Numbered from the stretch's first letter, positions 26,184 to 35,466 are shown. The stretch is 64,000 bases of DNA from Dyadobacter psychrophilus (GCF_900167945.1 NZ_FUZA01000001.1:1632858-1696857), one strand, 5' to 3'. The notes: generated by a model not told the origin, from the letters alone. Numbers and translations are program-made.

Positions 26184-27548
26184 TTATAGCTGGTCTTTTA
26201 CATTGCCTGTAATGCGGTCTAATTCAATTTTTGAGGATAAATAATCATAAACTGCTTCCAGATAATTGGATTTGGCTGATGTTAATGCAAATTCGGAATC
26301 GATTAGCTCCAGTCTGGACGCGACGCCCTTTTCATATCTGTATTTTGTGATGGAATAGCTGAGTTCCGCTGTTTCTGAGACATTCTGCTGGGTTTTGATC
26401 CGCTCGGATGTTTCAATAAGGCTTGCCAGAACTTGTTTCACTTCCGTTTTTAATTGCTCCTGGGCATTGTTGTAAATCACATCGGCTTGCTGTCTTTCGA
26501 TTTTGCCTAATGCTATTTTGTTAATGTTCTGGTTTCCGCTGAAAATGGGGATGGCAAACTGCACACCAGTGTAGAAAACGGGAGGATAAGCAGCATTACC
26601 GAAGCGGAATTGATTGGTTTGCGTCTGGATTTGATATTGGCTGATGAAACTCACAACCGGCAATCTGGCAGATTTATACAATTCTATTTCTTTGTCATTG
26701 ATCTCTTTGTTCAATGACAGGATTTGCAAATCAGGGCGTTGCTGGATGGATAATTTGTAGGTTCCGTCCTCGCCAGGAACTGATTCGTTGGCATTGAGTT
26801 CGAGTGAATCTGAAAGTAGATAATCGGTTTCAGAAACGTCCCCTAGCAAGTTTCTCAGTTGCTGCTGGCTGATCTGCAATGCATATGTTAGCCTGAGCAC
26901 ATCGGGTTCGAGATTTTTTACGGATGTGTATGCCCGTAATGTGTCAACCCGCAAGGCACGGCCCTGCGCGAGCAGTGAACGAGAATCATTCAACGCTTTC
27001 TGATTTCTGACAATGCTTTCCTTTTGTAATTTCAGTCTTTCATTCAAAACGAGCAATTGAACGTAATTTTGTTTGACCTGAGCCACCACGTCCACCTCTC
27101 GCTGGCGGAAAGAAAGTTGGCTCTGTTTCTCAAGCAGTTTTCTTCGTTCGATCTCATGTTTTGCACCCGAATTATAAATGGGTTGAACAAGGGAAATTTG
27201 CGCAGCACCAATGTCTTCACCGCCAAAGCGTCCATAACCTATTTTTTCAGAGTTACTTGTATTTCCATTGAGACCGAAGAAAACCGGTTTCTGAAAATAA
27301 TGCTGAAACTGTCCCGTCAAACTGATGTTTGGCATCAACAAACCGCGCGTGATGGCGGTTTGTTGTTTGGCTTTGTGAATGTTAATCGAATCGATCCGCA
27401 AGTCGCGGTTCCGACCTTGCGCGAGCTCGATCGCCTTTTGCAAAGACAGCGTCTGGGCCTGCCCGAAGGACAGCAAAGGACTCAGCATTGATGCAATAAC
27501 TAATGCTTTCGCCAACCCGGCATATTGATTTAAAAATGACTTTTTCAT
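26184..27548 (-). CDS. TolC-family outer-membrane efflux channel
   Basis: The 454-residue protein has a signal peptide (GLAKALVIASMLSPLLSFGQ) and two related OEP halves of long amphipathic helices with short strands. Characteristic segments are SLQKAIELAQGRNRDLRIDS, LLMPNISLTGQF, RPDLQILSLNKEINDKEI and KYRYEKGVASRLELIDSEFA. It should trim­erise to form the outer-membrane exit duct for the RND pump encoded just upstream (31-bp gap). It is the last gene of a three-gene operon: adaptor, pump, channel. Confidence 0.93.
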   Translation of the reverse strand: MKKSFLNQYAGLAKALVIASMLSPLLSFGQAQTLSLQKAIELAQGRNRDLRIDSINIHKAKQQTAITRGLLMPNISLTGQFQHYFQKPVFFGLNGNTSNSEKIGYGRFGGEDIGAAQISLVQPIYNSGAKHEIERRKLLEKQSQLSFRQREVDVVAQVKQNYVQLLVLNERLKLQKESIVRNQKALNDSRSLLAQGRALRVDTLRAYTSVKNLEPDVLRLTYALQISQQQLRNLLGDVSETDYLLSDSLELNANESVPGEDGTYKLSIQQRPDLQILSLNKEINDKEIELYKSARLPVVSFISQYQIQTQTNQFRFGNAAYPPVFYTGVQFAIPIFSGNQNINKIALGKIERQQADVIYNNAQEQLKTEVKQVLASLIETSERIKTQQNVSETAELSYSITKYRYEKGVASRLELIDSEFALTSAKSNYLEAVYDYLSSKIELDRITGNVKDQL

Positions 27549-27579
27549 GATTGAAATGTGGTATTAATATTCCCTGGAA

Positions 27580-30500
27580 TTAATGCGTGTGTAATAAAGC
27601 CTCTTCTTCGACCGCCACATTTCCATCATCTTTGCGCTTTTTGTGCGGTCTGGACAGATAGGAATAGATCGAAGGAATTACATAAAGTGTGAGCACACCG
27701 GCGAAGATCAGGCCTCCCACAACCACGATTCCCAGTGACTGGCGGCTGCCGGAAGCTGTTCCGAGAGACAATGCGATCGGTAATGTTCCGAAAATCATGG
27801 CGAGCGTGGTCATGAGGATTGGACGGAATCTGCTGACAGCTGCAATTTTTGCGGCTTCAAATGTTGAAGTGCCCGATTCCTTGCTCTGATTGGCGAATTC
27901 GACAATCAGGATACCGTTCTTGGTAATCAAACCAATGAGCATAATGATCCCGATCTGACTGAAAATATTCACCGTTTGCGCTGTAAACCAAAGACTTAGC
28001 AATGCACCCGTTAACGCCATTGGGACCGTCAAAAGAATAATAAACGGATCTACCAAACTTTCAAACTGCGCCGCCAGAACCAGATAGATCAGCACAATGG
28101 CGAAAATGAATGCGAAGATCAGGCTTGAACTACTTTCAGAGTAATCACGGCTTTGTCCTGCTAATGCTGTACTGAAACCCTTAGGAAGTTCTTTTGAAGT
28201 AATTTTATCCAATTCCTGAATGGCTTCGCCTAAGCTTACGCCAGCGGCCGGTGTCGCGGAAATAGTAGCGCTGTAAGATTGATTATAGCGATAGATCGCC
28301 GGAGGACTTATGCCTTCGTTTTGCTTTGTGAGGTTATCCAGGGACACCATTTGGCCACTTCCTGATTTCAGATACAACGATTTCAGGTCATAAGGTGCTG
28401 ATCTGTCTTCCCGATCAAGCTGGCCGATCACTTCATATTGGCGATCGTTGTGAATGAAGTAACCATATCTTCTGCTGCTGAGTGCGAGTTGCAATGTTTG
28501 GCCGATCGCCTGCGTGGAAATCCCCAATTGTGCGGCGCGCTGACGGTCAATGCTGATGCTGATCTCGGGGCGGTTGATTTTAAAGTCTGCGTCAGCGAAA
28601 ACCAGTTTCTTGTTGCCGCTCACCTCGCCCATTAATTTGGGCATAATGTCGATTAATGCTTTCAAATCAGGCGCTTGCACAACATATTGAACCGGCTGCG
28701 TATTTCCATAACCACCAATAGTTGGAAGCTGAATGGGAATAATAAGCACATTTCTGAACTTCTGCGAAGCGCCGACCAGCTTCATAAAGATTTGCTGTTG
28801 CGTCAATCCGCTTTTCCGATCCTTTGGTTCTTTGAGAAAAATCCATTGAAAACCACCGTTCACAGGCTGTGTTAATGTTCCGCCAGCAGCAGCAACGGCT
28901 GTATACGTGCGTTCCTCGTTCAGATCGGGAATAGAATCGCTCACGAAATTCCCAATCTCCTTCATGCTTTGCTCCATACTTTCATACGAAGTGCCTTCGG
29001 GCGCCATTACGGCAAGTCCAACCATTGACCTGTCTTCCAATGGAGCGAGCTCGGATGGCAGTTTCGGAGCGAGCCAGAAAGCAACCCCAAACGACACCAA
29101 AAGCAGCACGATACCCAGCCAGCGCACTTTCATAAACGCAGTAAGCGATCTTGCATAGGCATTGTTCATGGCGATGAACCAGGGCTCTGTTTTTTTGTAA
29201 AGCCAATTGTGCGAAGTGCCCGATTTGAGCAGATAGGCGCTCATCATTGGCGTCAAAGTAAGCGCTACAAATGCTGAAACGGTCACCGAACCAGCGACGA
29301 CAATGGCAAATTCTTTGAACAGACGTCCGGTAAGACCGCCCAGGAAAAGGATCGGCAGGAACACCGCGACGAGCGTAATGGTGGTTGAAATAACTGCAAA
29401 ATAAATCTCATTGGAGCCTTCCCGCGCCGCCTGAATGGGCGACATCCCCTCCTCCACTTTACTATAAATGTTTTCCAAAACAATGATCGCATCATCGACG
29501 ACAAGCCCGATCGCCAGAACCAGTCCTAAGAGTGTTAACACATTGATCGAGAAATCGGCGATATACATGATGAAAAATGCCGAAACGATGGAAACAGGGA
29601 TGGCCAGCAGCGGGATCAATGTGCTTCGCCAGTCTCTCAGAAAGACGAATATGATCAGAGAAACCAATGCGAAGGCAAGCAATAATGTTTCCTCTACTTC
29701 TGATAATGAGTTTCTTACCGGAACTGTAAAGTCTTTTCCAAGGGCGATTTCGTATTCTTTTGGGGCTGTCTTTTTAATTTCTTCAAAACGTTTCTTGAAC
29801 TCATCCACAATGGCCAGCGAGTTGGCACCGCGTTGTGGGCTCACACCCGTTCCCACGCCATAATCAGCTGTTTTTCCATTATAGACGATCATCGCAGTCC
29901 GCTCATTTTGGGAAGACATGACGGCCTGGCCCACGTCTTTGAACCGCACAATGGCGCCATCGCTTTCCCGCAGGATCATGTTGTTGAAATCGTCCTCGGT
30001 AACAAGCCTTCCCTGCGTTCGCAATGTCACTTCTGTGTTTTCGCCTTCAATGCGACCACTTGGTAAATCTACATTCTCACGTTGCAAAGCAGTTTGAATG
30101 TCTGTCGGTGTCAGGCCGTAGGAAGCCAGTTTTACCGGGTCCATTCTCAATCGCATCGCGCGTTTTCTGCCAGCGTAGGAATCAACCAGCCTTACACCGG
30201 GGATGGATTGCAGTCTTTCCTTGATGTTGATATTAACAAAATCAGTGACATCTTCGAGTGTTTTGGTCTTGCTTTGAACTGTAAGAAAAACCAGGAAATC
30301 CGCCGGCCCGGCTTTCTCAACAATGGTTGGCTCAATATCCGTCGGCAGTTGCTGGCGGGATTTGGAAACTTTGTCCCGAACGTCATTTGCGGCTGCTTCC
30401 AAGTCCGCGTTCAGTTCAAATTCAACGGTGATAATGCTCACCTGTTCGCGGGAAGTCGAAGATACAGAACGGATACCGTTCGCCTCTGCAATGGCTTCCT

Positions 30501-30705
30501 CCAATGGCTTCGTAACCTGGGAAGCAATAATGTCGGCACTGGCACCGGGATAAACGGTTGTTACCATCACAATTGGCGAATCTGTAACGGGATATTCCCG
30601 TGTTCCCAAAAATGTGTAACCAACGATCCCAAAAAGTATAAGCAGTACGGACATTACCCCGGCCAGAACCGGCCGGGAAATACTAACTTGTGAAATAGCA
30701 CTCAT
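27580..30705 (-). CDS. RND-family efflux pump (HAE1/AcrB type)
   Basis: This 1041-residue inner-membrane proton-driven exporter has the duplicated RND layout: TM1 at about 14-32, a porter domain with TVYPGASADIIASQVTKPLE, the TM2-6 block with LLGLVLAIGLVVDDAIIVLE (the proton-relay Asp-Asp pair), a second porter half, and the C-terminal block with GLITKNGILIVEFAN. The length and sequence fit hydrophobic/amphiphilic exporters rather than the heavy-metal CzcA group. The adaptor gene precedes it by 13 bp and the TolC gene follows, so all components of a tripartite pump are present. Confidence 0.95.
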   Translation of the reverse strand: MSAISQVSISRPVLAGVMSVLLILFGIVGYTFLGTREYPVTDSPIVMVTTVYPGASADIIASQVTKPLEEAIAEANGIRSVSSTSREQVSIITVEFELNADLEAAANDVRDKVSKSRQQLPTDIEPTIVEKAGPADFLVFLTVQSKTKTLEDVTDFVNINIKERLQSIPGVRLVDSYAGRKRAMRLRMDPVKLASYGLTPTDIQTALQRENVDLPSGRIEGENTEVTLRTQGRLVTEDDFNNMILRESDGAIVRFKDVGQAVMSSQNERTAMIVYNGKTADYGVGTGVSPQRGANSLAIVDEFKKRFEEIKKTAPKEYEIALGKDFTVPVRNSLSEVEETLLLAFALVSLIIFVFLRDWRSTLIPLLAIPVSIVSAFFIMYIADFSINVLTLLGLVLAIGLVVDDAIIVLENIYSKVEEGMSPIQAAREGSNEIYFAVISTTITLVAVFLPILFLGGLTGRLFKEFAIVVAGSVTVSAFVALTLTPMMSAYLLKSGTSHNWLYKKTEPWFIAMNNAYARSLTAFMKVRWLGIVLLLVSFGVAFWLAPKLPSELAPLEDRSMVGLAVMAPEGTSYESMEQSMKEIGNFVSDSIPDLNEERTYTAVAAAGGTLTQPVNGGFQWIFLKEPKDRKSGLTQQQIFMKLVGASQKFRNVLIIPIQLPTIGGYGNTQPVQYVVQAPDLKALIDIMPKLMGEVSGNKKLVFADADFKINRPEISISIDRQRAAQLGISTQAIGQTLQLALSSRRYGYFIHNDRQYEVIGQLDREDRSAPYDLKSLYLKSGSGQMVSLDNLTKQNEGISPPAIYRYNQSYSATISATPAAGVSLGEAIQELDKITSKELPKGFSTALAGQSRDYSESSSSLIFAFIFAIVLIYLVLAAQFESLVDPFIILLTVPMALTGALLSLWFTAQTVNIFSQIGIIMLIGLITKNGILIVEFANQSKESGTSTFEAAKIAAVSRFRPILMTTLAMIFGTLPIALSLGTASGSRQSLGIVVVGGLIFAGVLTLYVIPSIYSYLSRPHKKRKDDGNVAVEEEALLHTH

Positions 30706-30718
30706 GACTAATAGATTT

Positions 30719-31795
30719 TTATTTAATGGAGACCAATTGAATGGCTGAACCTGGTGTCAAACGCAGCATATTGCTCGTAATAATGGTGTCGCCGGGAGCG
30801 AGTCCTTTCGTAACATGCACAGAATAAGCGCTGCGCTCGCCAACTTCGATCGATTTAAAACCTGCTTTACCAGCATTGACCACATATACGCTGTAACCTT
30901 TCGAAGATGGGATCAGGGCCTGATTTGGCACCAGTAACGCATTACCGGTGTTGCTTAAACGTAAAGTCAGGCGTGCACTTTGGCCAGGTAATAACGTTCC
31001 GCCTTTATTGTCCGTAACGGCCCGCATCAGCAATGTTTTGGTTTTTTGATCCAGTCCGGCTTCATGGGCAACGATCCTGCCTTTGTAAATTTTGTCGTTG
31101 GACTCAACATTATACTGCACTTCATCACCGGTTTTGAGCGTATTTGCATGTTTTTCGGGAACTGCGAAGTCGATTTTCAGGCGGCTGTTATCGGTAAGCA
31201 ACGCAAGCGGACTTCCGGGCGTTACAAAGGCGCCGGTGTACACATTCACAATGCCCAGGTAACCGCTGAACGGGGCGCGAATGCTGGTTTTGGCAATCAT
31301 TACTTTCAACTGCTCGATTTTCGCCTGCAAAACTTTCAGGTTTGTAAATGCCTGATCGTAGTCCTGCTGAATCGCTGCTTCCCTGTCGATCAGATCTTTA
31401 AGTCTTCTTTCGTTAAGCAAAACCAGTTTCTCCTGTTGTTTCAATTGTTCCAGTTCGGCAAGCAGATCGGCGTCATCCAGTTTGAACAACAATGTCCCGG
31501 CATTTACGAATTTTCCTTCTTTGGCATGCACCGCAACTACTTTGCGGTTAAGTTCGCTTGAAATGCTCACTTCCTGATACGCCATCAGCGTCCCTGAAAC
31601 GGTCATTTCTTCATTTAATGATTCCGATTTGAGCACCTGGCCGTCAACCGGCGTTCCTGTTGGTTGTGTTGCTGCTGCTGGTTTAGCAGGCTCAGGCTTT
31701 TCGGACGTGTATCCTTTGAAGAATACGGATAGCAATATCACGGCAGTAATAATGAGACCGGATATTATTTTGGCTGACTGAATGGTCTTTTCCAT
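30719..31795 (-). CDS. Periplasmic adaptor (membrane fusion protein) of the RND pump
   Basis: The 358-residue product has an N-terminal membrane anchor (IISGLIITAVILLSVFF) and the standard adaptor order: lipoyl half (VSISSELNRKVVAVHAKEGK), an alpha-helical hairpin at about 115-165, the second lipoyl half (IRAPFSGYLGIVNVYTGAFV), a beta-barrel and a membrane-proximal domain (LLPGQSARLTLRLS, YVVNAGKAGFKSIEVGE). It bridges the RND pump and TolC. It is the first gene of the operon, 184 bp after the ArsR-type regulator gene, with a perfect inverted repeat in between. Confidence 0.93.
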   Translation of the reverse strand: MEKTIQSAKIISGLIITAVILLSVFFKGYTSEKPEPAKPAAATQPTGTPVDGQVLKSESLNEEMTVSGTLMAYQEVSISSELNRKVVAVHAKEGKFVNAGTLLFKLDDADLLAELEQLKQQEKLVLLNERRLKDLIDREAAIQQDYDQAFTNLKVLQAKIEQLKVMIAKTSIRAPFSGYLGIVNVYTGAFVTPGSPLALLTDNSRLKIDFAVPEKHANTLKTGDEVQYNVESNDKIYKGRIVAHEAGLDQKTKTLLMRAVTDNKGGTLLPGQSARLTLRLSNTGNALLVPNQALIPSSKGYSVYVVNAGKAGFKSIEVGERSAYSVHVTKGLAPGDTIITSNMLRLTPGSAIQLVSIK

Positions 31796-31940
31796 GTATA
31801 GATTAATTTAAATATTTCGATTGATTAGAAAATGGTTTTTTATTTTTCATGGCTAATGGTACTTTTTCAAAATTTAGACTTGACAAATGTTGGGCTATCT
31901 GCCAGGTCTATGAACATTAAGTAAACGTTGGTTACTTATT

Positions 31941-31966
31941 AATATATCGAAATGTATCGATATATT
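31941..31966. promoter_or_regulatory. Inverted-repeat operator candidate of the ArsR regulator
   Basis: AATATATCGA at 31941-31950 and its exact complement at 31957-31966 flank a 6-bp spacer. The 26-bp dyad lies after the ArsR stop and about 146 bp upstream of the adaptor ATG. Length and A/T-richness fit ArsR/SmtB operators (established for the family). A related but imperfect ATATATxxAT tract lies at about 32262-32275, just before the ArsR start. Confidence 0.6.
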
Positions 31967-31979
31967 AGGGTAAAAAAAC

Positions 31980-32255
31980 TCAGATTTTTAATTTGTTCAA
32001 AAACTGAACGTACTCATTGAGAACCTCTTTGTTTAATTTGTATTTCACGTTTCTTCCTTCTTTTTCCACAACGATCAGATCTGCATCGGCCAATTGCTTT
32101 ACATGATGTGAGATCGAGGGTTGGGTTAAATCAATAAACTCGGAAATTTCGTGACAATACAAACAATCTTCTTTTTGGCGCAACTCCTGTAAAATAAGAA
32201 TACGGCTGGGGTCGCTCAACGCTTTCGATATCCGCTCCACTCTCCTGACCTCCAT
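31980..32255 (-). CDS. ArsR/SmtB-family winged-helix repressor
   Basis: The 91-residue product is a minimal ArsR-type winged helix: ISKALSDPSRILILQELRQK (helices 1-2), the recognition helix TQPSISHHVKQLADADLIVV and the wing KEGRNVKYKLNKE. A CxxCH motif (C31, C34, H35) lies between the second helix and the recognition region, near where the alpha-3 metal sites of ArsR and SmtB/CadC relatives are found. A metal or thiol-reactive ligand is therefore plausible. The gene is upstream of, and co-oriented with, the efflux operon and probably represses it. Confidence 0.9.
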   Translation of the reverse strand: MEVRRVERISKALSDPSRILILQELRQKEDCLYCHEISEFIDLTQPSISHHVKQLADADLIVVEKEGRNVKYKLNKEVLNEYVQFLNKLKI

Positions 32256-32385
32256 GATTTAAGATATATAGATAAATTTGAATGTATTAATAAACTGTAC
32301 AGTGCAGACATTACAAAGCAAATGAATAAATAATTCCATGATGAACAAAAACTTTCCAAAATGACCCAACCTTTTTTAAGCGAGC

Positions 32386-32784
32386 CTAAACCCGATCCAG
32401 AATAAAGTTGCCGTCGATTCCCAATTTTTCATGTATAGCTTTTAGAAAAGGCACATCCGGCTGTCTTTTCCCATTTAGTATTTGCGAGATTTTAGCCGAG
32501 CCCATTCCGAACATTTCCGCGAGTTTTCCCTGCGTGATGTTCATCTCATTGATCCGTTGTTGAACAACGGCAGTGATCGTCACAGTCAAGGGCATGATGT
32601 TCATAACATTATCCTCATAATATTCCGCCAGCAAAGTCAGTTTGTGCAACTCCTCAGTTTCTTTCTCATTCAATGCATTAAAACCACCGGCATCAGTAGC
32701 CTTCTGAATAAATCCTTCGATCAACGTCATAACCTGCTTGTATTGCGTCTCGTTTCTTATCTTATCGATCATAGCTTTTTTCAA
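32386..32784 (-). CDS. higA: HigA-type antitoxin with XRE helix-turn-helix
   Basis: The 132-residue protein has an N-terminal helical region and a C-terminal XRE-type helix-turn-helix (ITQGKLAEMFGMGSAKISQI, LNGKRQPDVPFLKAIHEKLG). It should neutralise the HigB toxin and repress the shared promoter as a complex. The gene overlaps the toxin gene by four bases (ATGA at 32781-32784), with the toxin first, the order typical of higBA. The start could also be the internal Met at residue 5. Confidence 0.88.
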   Translation of the reverse strand: MKKAMIDKIRNETQYKQVMTLIEGFIQKATDAGGFNALNEKETEELHKLTLLAEYYEDNVMNIMPLTVTITAVVQQRINEMNITQGKLAEMFGMGSAKISQILNGKRQPDVPFLKAIHEKLGIDGNFILDRV

Positions 32785-33074
32785 ATGGTGGAACAGTTGA
32801 TTTTATCATAGCCAGTGTGCGTCCCGATAAATCTTATACACAGCGTTCTTCTATTAAAATGGACCATTGCCACCAAGCGGTATGAATTCCCTTTAATGTT
32901 GAAAACAAACCGATCATTGCCAACGGCATCTACGCTATTAAATGTTTTCTTGATGTCCGCAAATGTCGCCCAATCACTCTTTCGCACCTTTTCATACCAA
33001 TCATTAAGCGGCTCAGCGGCGTTGTGATGCACTTTAATAAAGTCTAGTAAGGCTGTCTTTGCGATTATCACCAT
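32781..33074 (-). CDS. higB: HigB-family mRNA interferase toxin
   Basis: The 97-residue RelE-fold protein matches the HigB_toxin family: start VIIAKTALLDFIKVH, then LNDWYEKVRKSDWATFADIK, the central strand DRFVFNIKGNSYRLVAMV and the end IRFIGTHTGYDKI. Such toxins cleave mRNA at the ribosome. I use the ATG at 33074 because family members begin at this point; an upstream ATG at 33098 lies inside the palindromic operator and would add an unrelated hydrophobic octapeptide. Confidence 0.88.
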   Translation of the reverse strand: MVIIAKTALLDFIKVHHNAAEPLNDWYEKVRKSDWATFADIKKTFNSVDAVGNDRFVFNIKGNSYRLVAMVHFNRRTLCIRFIGTHTGYDKINCSTI

Positions 33075-33090
33075 AAGCAAAATTATAGCA

Positions 33091-33130
33091 TTTTTCATAA
33101 AATGAAAAATATTTCAAAATATGAAAATAC
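33091..33130. promoter_or_regulatory. Autoregulatory operator candidate of higBA
   Basis: TTTTTCAT (33091-33098) and ATGAAAAA (33102-33109) form a perfect 8-bp inverted repeat with a 3-bp spacer. A second, imperfect dyad (33111-33128) follows and repeats the ATGAAAA half-site. Tandem dyads just upstream of the toxin start are typical of higBA autoregulation. Confidence 0.55.
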
Positions 33131-33138
33131 AGCTATTG

Positions 33139-34407
33139 TCAAGCCATTAGAAATACCTCGATAACATGCTCTTTATCAAACCAATATCGTATCTCAAAAC
33201 CATAAAATCCAACTATCGCCTTTACAATTGCCAGTCCGAGACCTGTGTTATTTTTATCATTTGAACCTTTATGAAATCGGTGAAACATTTTTTCGGGGTC
33301 GAGCGCGGCGGCTTTGGATGAATTGGTGATTTTAAATGAATTAGGATTGATTTCAATGTCTACTTTTCCAGGGGATGTGTTGTGGACGATGGCATTTTTT
33401 AGCAGATTGGAAATCAGGATTGCGGCAAGATCCTTATTCATTAATACATGCAGATCTGCTTTTTCGTCTACTGAAATGGTTACGTCTTTAAATTCTGCAA
33501 AATCAGCAAACTCCTCCGCGAGATCTTTGACAATTAAATTAATAGAAACATTTTCAGCATCACTAAACTGTCGGTTCTCGATCTTAGAAAGCAATAAAAG
33601 CGACTTATTAAGCCTGGTGAGCCGTTCCAGTGTCTGGATAACCTGCCCAACAGTTTCCATATCACTTTCTGGCAGATTGTTTCTTTCCGCCAGCAATTCC
33701 AGTTTGTTCATACTGATTGCAATTGGCGTCTGCAGCTCGTGAGAAGCGTTTTCAATAAATTGCTTTTGACTGCTATAAATGTCAACCGCGTGATTTACAA
33801 GTGTGCCGACGGTTTCGTTCAAAACCCGGAATTCCTTTACATTGGTCTCGACCGGTTCAAAAGACTGCTCCTTACCCAGCCGAAAGCGCTTCAATTGCTC
33901 TAAAATATCGTAAAACGGCTTCCAGACCTTTTGTAACAACAAATTATTGACCAATAGAATACTCGCAAGCAGTGCCACGTAAAGCCAGATCAATGCAAAA
34001 AAAAGATCCTCGATCAAGTCATCCTCCTCAACCATGGACGATATGATTTTCAACTCATAATGTTTGCCATTTTGGAAAAACGCGGTTGACAACATGCGGA
34101 CAGGTTCCAGGTCCTTCTCATTCTGCATGTACATGAGCGTGTCCTGATAAACGTCCCGGACCTTACGCGCTTCCTGTTCCGAAATTTCAAAAATCTCGTA
34201 GTTCCCTTCCCCAAAAGTATTCCGCGATAACGTTGCGGGATCTTCCCTAACCTTGTCGACAATGAGCATTTTATAGTTGTCCAAACCATCGTCCAGACTG
34301 TCATAAACCTCATCCAGCATATTGATGTAAAATAGCACAGCCCACACACTGAGTATTCCCAACAATGCGATCGAGAGGTATTTTAATGTGTGATTGAGCA
34401 AATTCAT
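33139..34407 (-). CDS. Membrane sensor histidine kinase
   Basis: The 422-residue protein has two transmembrane helices (about 10-30 and 134-158) around a periplasmic sensor of some 100 residues. A short linker, a HisKA domain with H223 in IENASHELQTPIAIS, and a HATPase domain with an N box (LISNLLKNAIVHNTS) and a G2 box (NTGLGLAIVKAIVGFYG) follow. It is downstream of, and overlaps by four bases, the OmpR-type regulator gene, which makes them a cognate pair. Ligand unknown. Confidence 0.92.
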   Translation of the reverse strand: MNLLNHTLKYLSIALLGILSVWAVLFYINMLDEVYDSLDDGLDNYKMLIVDKVREDPATLSRNTFGEGNYEIFEISEQEARKVRDVYQDTLMYMQNEKDLEPVRMLSTAFFQNGKHYELKIISSMVEEDDLIEDLFFALIWLYVALLASILLVNNLLLQKVWKPFYDILEQLKRFRLGKEQSFEPVETNVKEFRVLNETVGTLVNHAVDIYSSQKQFIENASHELQTPIAISMNKLELLAERNNLPESDMETVGQVIQTLERLTRLNKSLLLLSKIENRQFSDAENVSINLIVKDLAEEFADFAEFKDVTISVDEKADLHVLMNKDLAAILISNLLKNAIVHNTSPGKVDIEINPNSFKITNSSKAAALDPEKMFHRFHKGSNDKNNTGLGLAIVKAIVGFYGFEIRYWFDKEHVIEVFLMA

Positions 34408-35081
34408 AGTTGTGCCAGTTTGTAACCAATACCATAAACGGCCTGAATTTCTATGCCCGCCCTATTTTCTTTGAGCTTTTTACGCAGGTTTTTAATTTGG
34501 GAATAAATAAATTCATAATCATCCGAATCGTCCATATAGTCACCCCAAACGTGTTCGGCCAGCGAAGTTTTGTTCACCAGCCGGTTCTTGTTCAGGATCA
34601 TGTACATTAAAATATCGAACTCCTTTCTGTTCAGAGCCAGCAGATTACCATCAACAACAACCGTTCTTTCCTCATGATCCAGTGTCAGATTTGCAATCTC
34701 GATCAGATGTTTGCCCTGGAAAGATTTTCGCCTCAAAACAGACTTTACCCTGGCGGTGAGTTCTGCGATGTGGAAAGGTTTGGTGAGATAATCATCGGCG
34801 CCGAGGTTCAGGCCTGCGAGCTTGTCATCCAGTGAATCTTTGGCTGAAATGATAATGACATTATCCGACTTTCCCGTGCTTTTCAGCTCCTGCAAAAGGC
34901 TGAGCCCGCTGCCGCCGGGGAGCATAATGTCCAGCAAAATACAGTCGTAGTCGAAGGAAATGATCTTATCCAATGCGCTGCGATAATCTCCGGCGGTTTC
35001 CACCAGAAACGCTTCCATTTCAAGTGATTGGCGGATCACGTCCGACAGCTCTTTCTCGTCTTCTATTATCAGAATTTTCAT
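34404..35081 (-). CDS. OmpR/PhoB-type response regulator
   Basis: The 225-residue product has a receiver domain with the acidic pair EDE (7-9), phosphoacceptor D51 in CILLDIMLPGGSG, the Lys in DDYLTKPFHI, and a C-terminal winged helix (LNRKEFDILMYMILNKNRLV, then RVHWG-like VNKTSLAEHVWGDYM and VYGIGYKL). I start it at the ATG at 35081; the frame is open for 41 more codons upstream, but the receiver domain begins here. The kinase gene follows with an ATGA overlap. Confidence 0.93.
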   Translation of the reverse strand: MKILIIEDEKELSDVIRQSLEMEAFLVETAGDYRSALDKIISFDYDCILLDIMLPGGSGLSLLQELKSTGKSDNVIIISAKDSLDDKLAGLNLGADDYLTKPFHIAELTARVKSVLRRKSFQGKHLIEIANLTLDHEERTVVVDGNLLALNRKEFDILMYMILNKNRLVNKTSLAEHVWGDYMDDSDDYEFIYSQIKNLRKKLKENRAGIEIQAVYGIGYKLAQL

Positions 35082-35202
35082 CAACCGCGAAATTGGGAAA
35101 TAAAACTGGAAAGAATCTGGAATTGCCGGGCGACGTTTGCCGGGCACAGTTATTGTAATCTGCCTACTTACATTTCTATTGAACAACAAACGTCTGAAAA
35201 CC

Positions 35203-35466
35203 ATGGATATTTACCAAATAGCCTCTCAGTGGGAAGGGTCGAACATCGAAAACGATCCTTCCGATCCGCGTGAAACGCCTCCATTTGATCCGCGTCCCGA
35301 AGTGCCCTCGCCGGATGTGCCTGAGGAAACGCCGCCATTTGAAAGAGACCCGGAAACGCCTCCTGTTCGTCCGGAGCCCGAAATGCCTCCGGTTGAGCCT
35401 GTTGTTCCGGAAGTGGAACCATTACGGGATCCAGGTGGCGAGCCCGATATCCCTGCTTTTAATTAA
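35203..35466 (+). CDS. Small Pro/Glu-rich repeat protein
   Basis: The 87-residue product starts at the ATG at 35203 (MDIYQIASQWEGSNIEND). After residue 20 it is almost entirely made of short proline-glutamate units such as PPFDPRPEVPSP, EETPPFERDPETPP and PEMPPVEP. There is no signal peptide and no known domain. It is highly acidic and probably extended or disordered. It is divergent from the OmpR-type regulator gene and 96 bp before the GH13-like gene. That it is a real gene is supported by the regular repeat and by clean ATG and stop positions, but expression is unproven. Confidence 0.55.
   Translation: MDIYQIASQWEGSNIENDPSDPRETPPFDPRPEVPSPDVPEETPPFERDPETPPVRPEPEMPPVEPVVPEVEPLRDPGGEPDIPAFN

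Noticed and set aside
30082..30693. 203-residue plus-strand frame within the RND pump gene
   Set aside because: It is antisense to conserved RND sequence and has no independent support.
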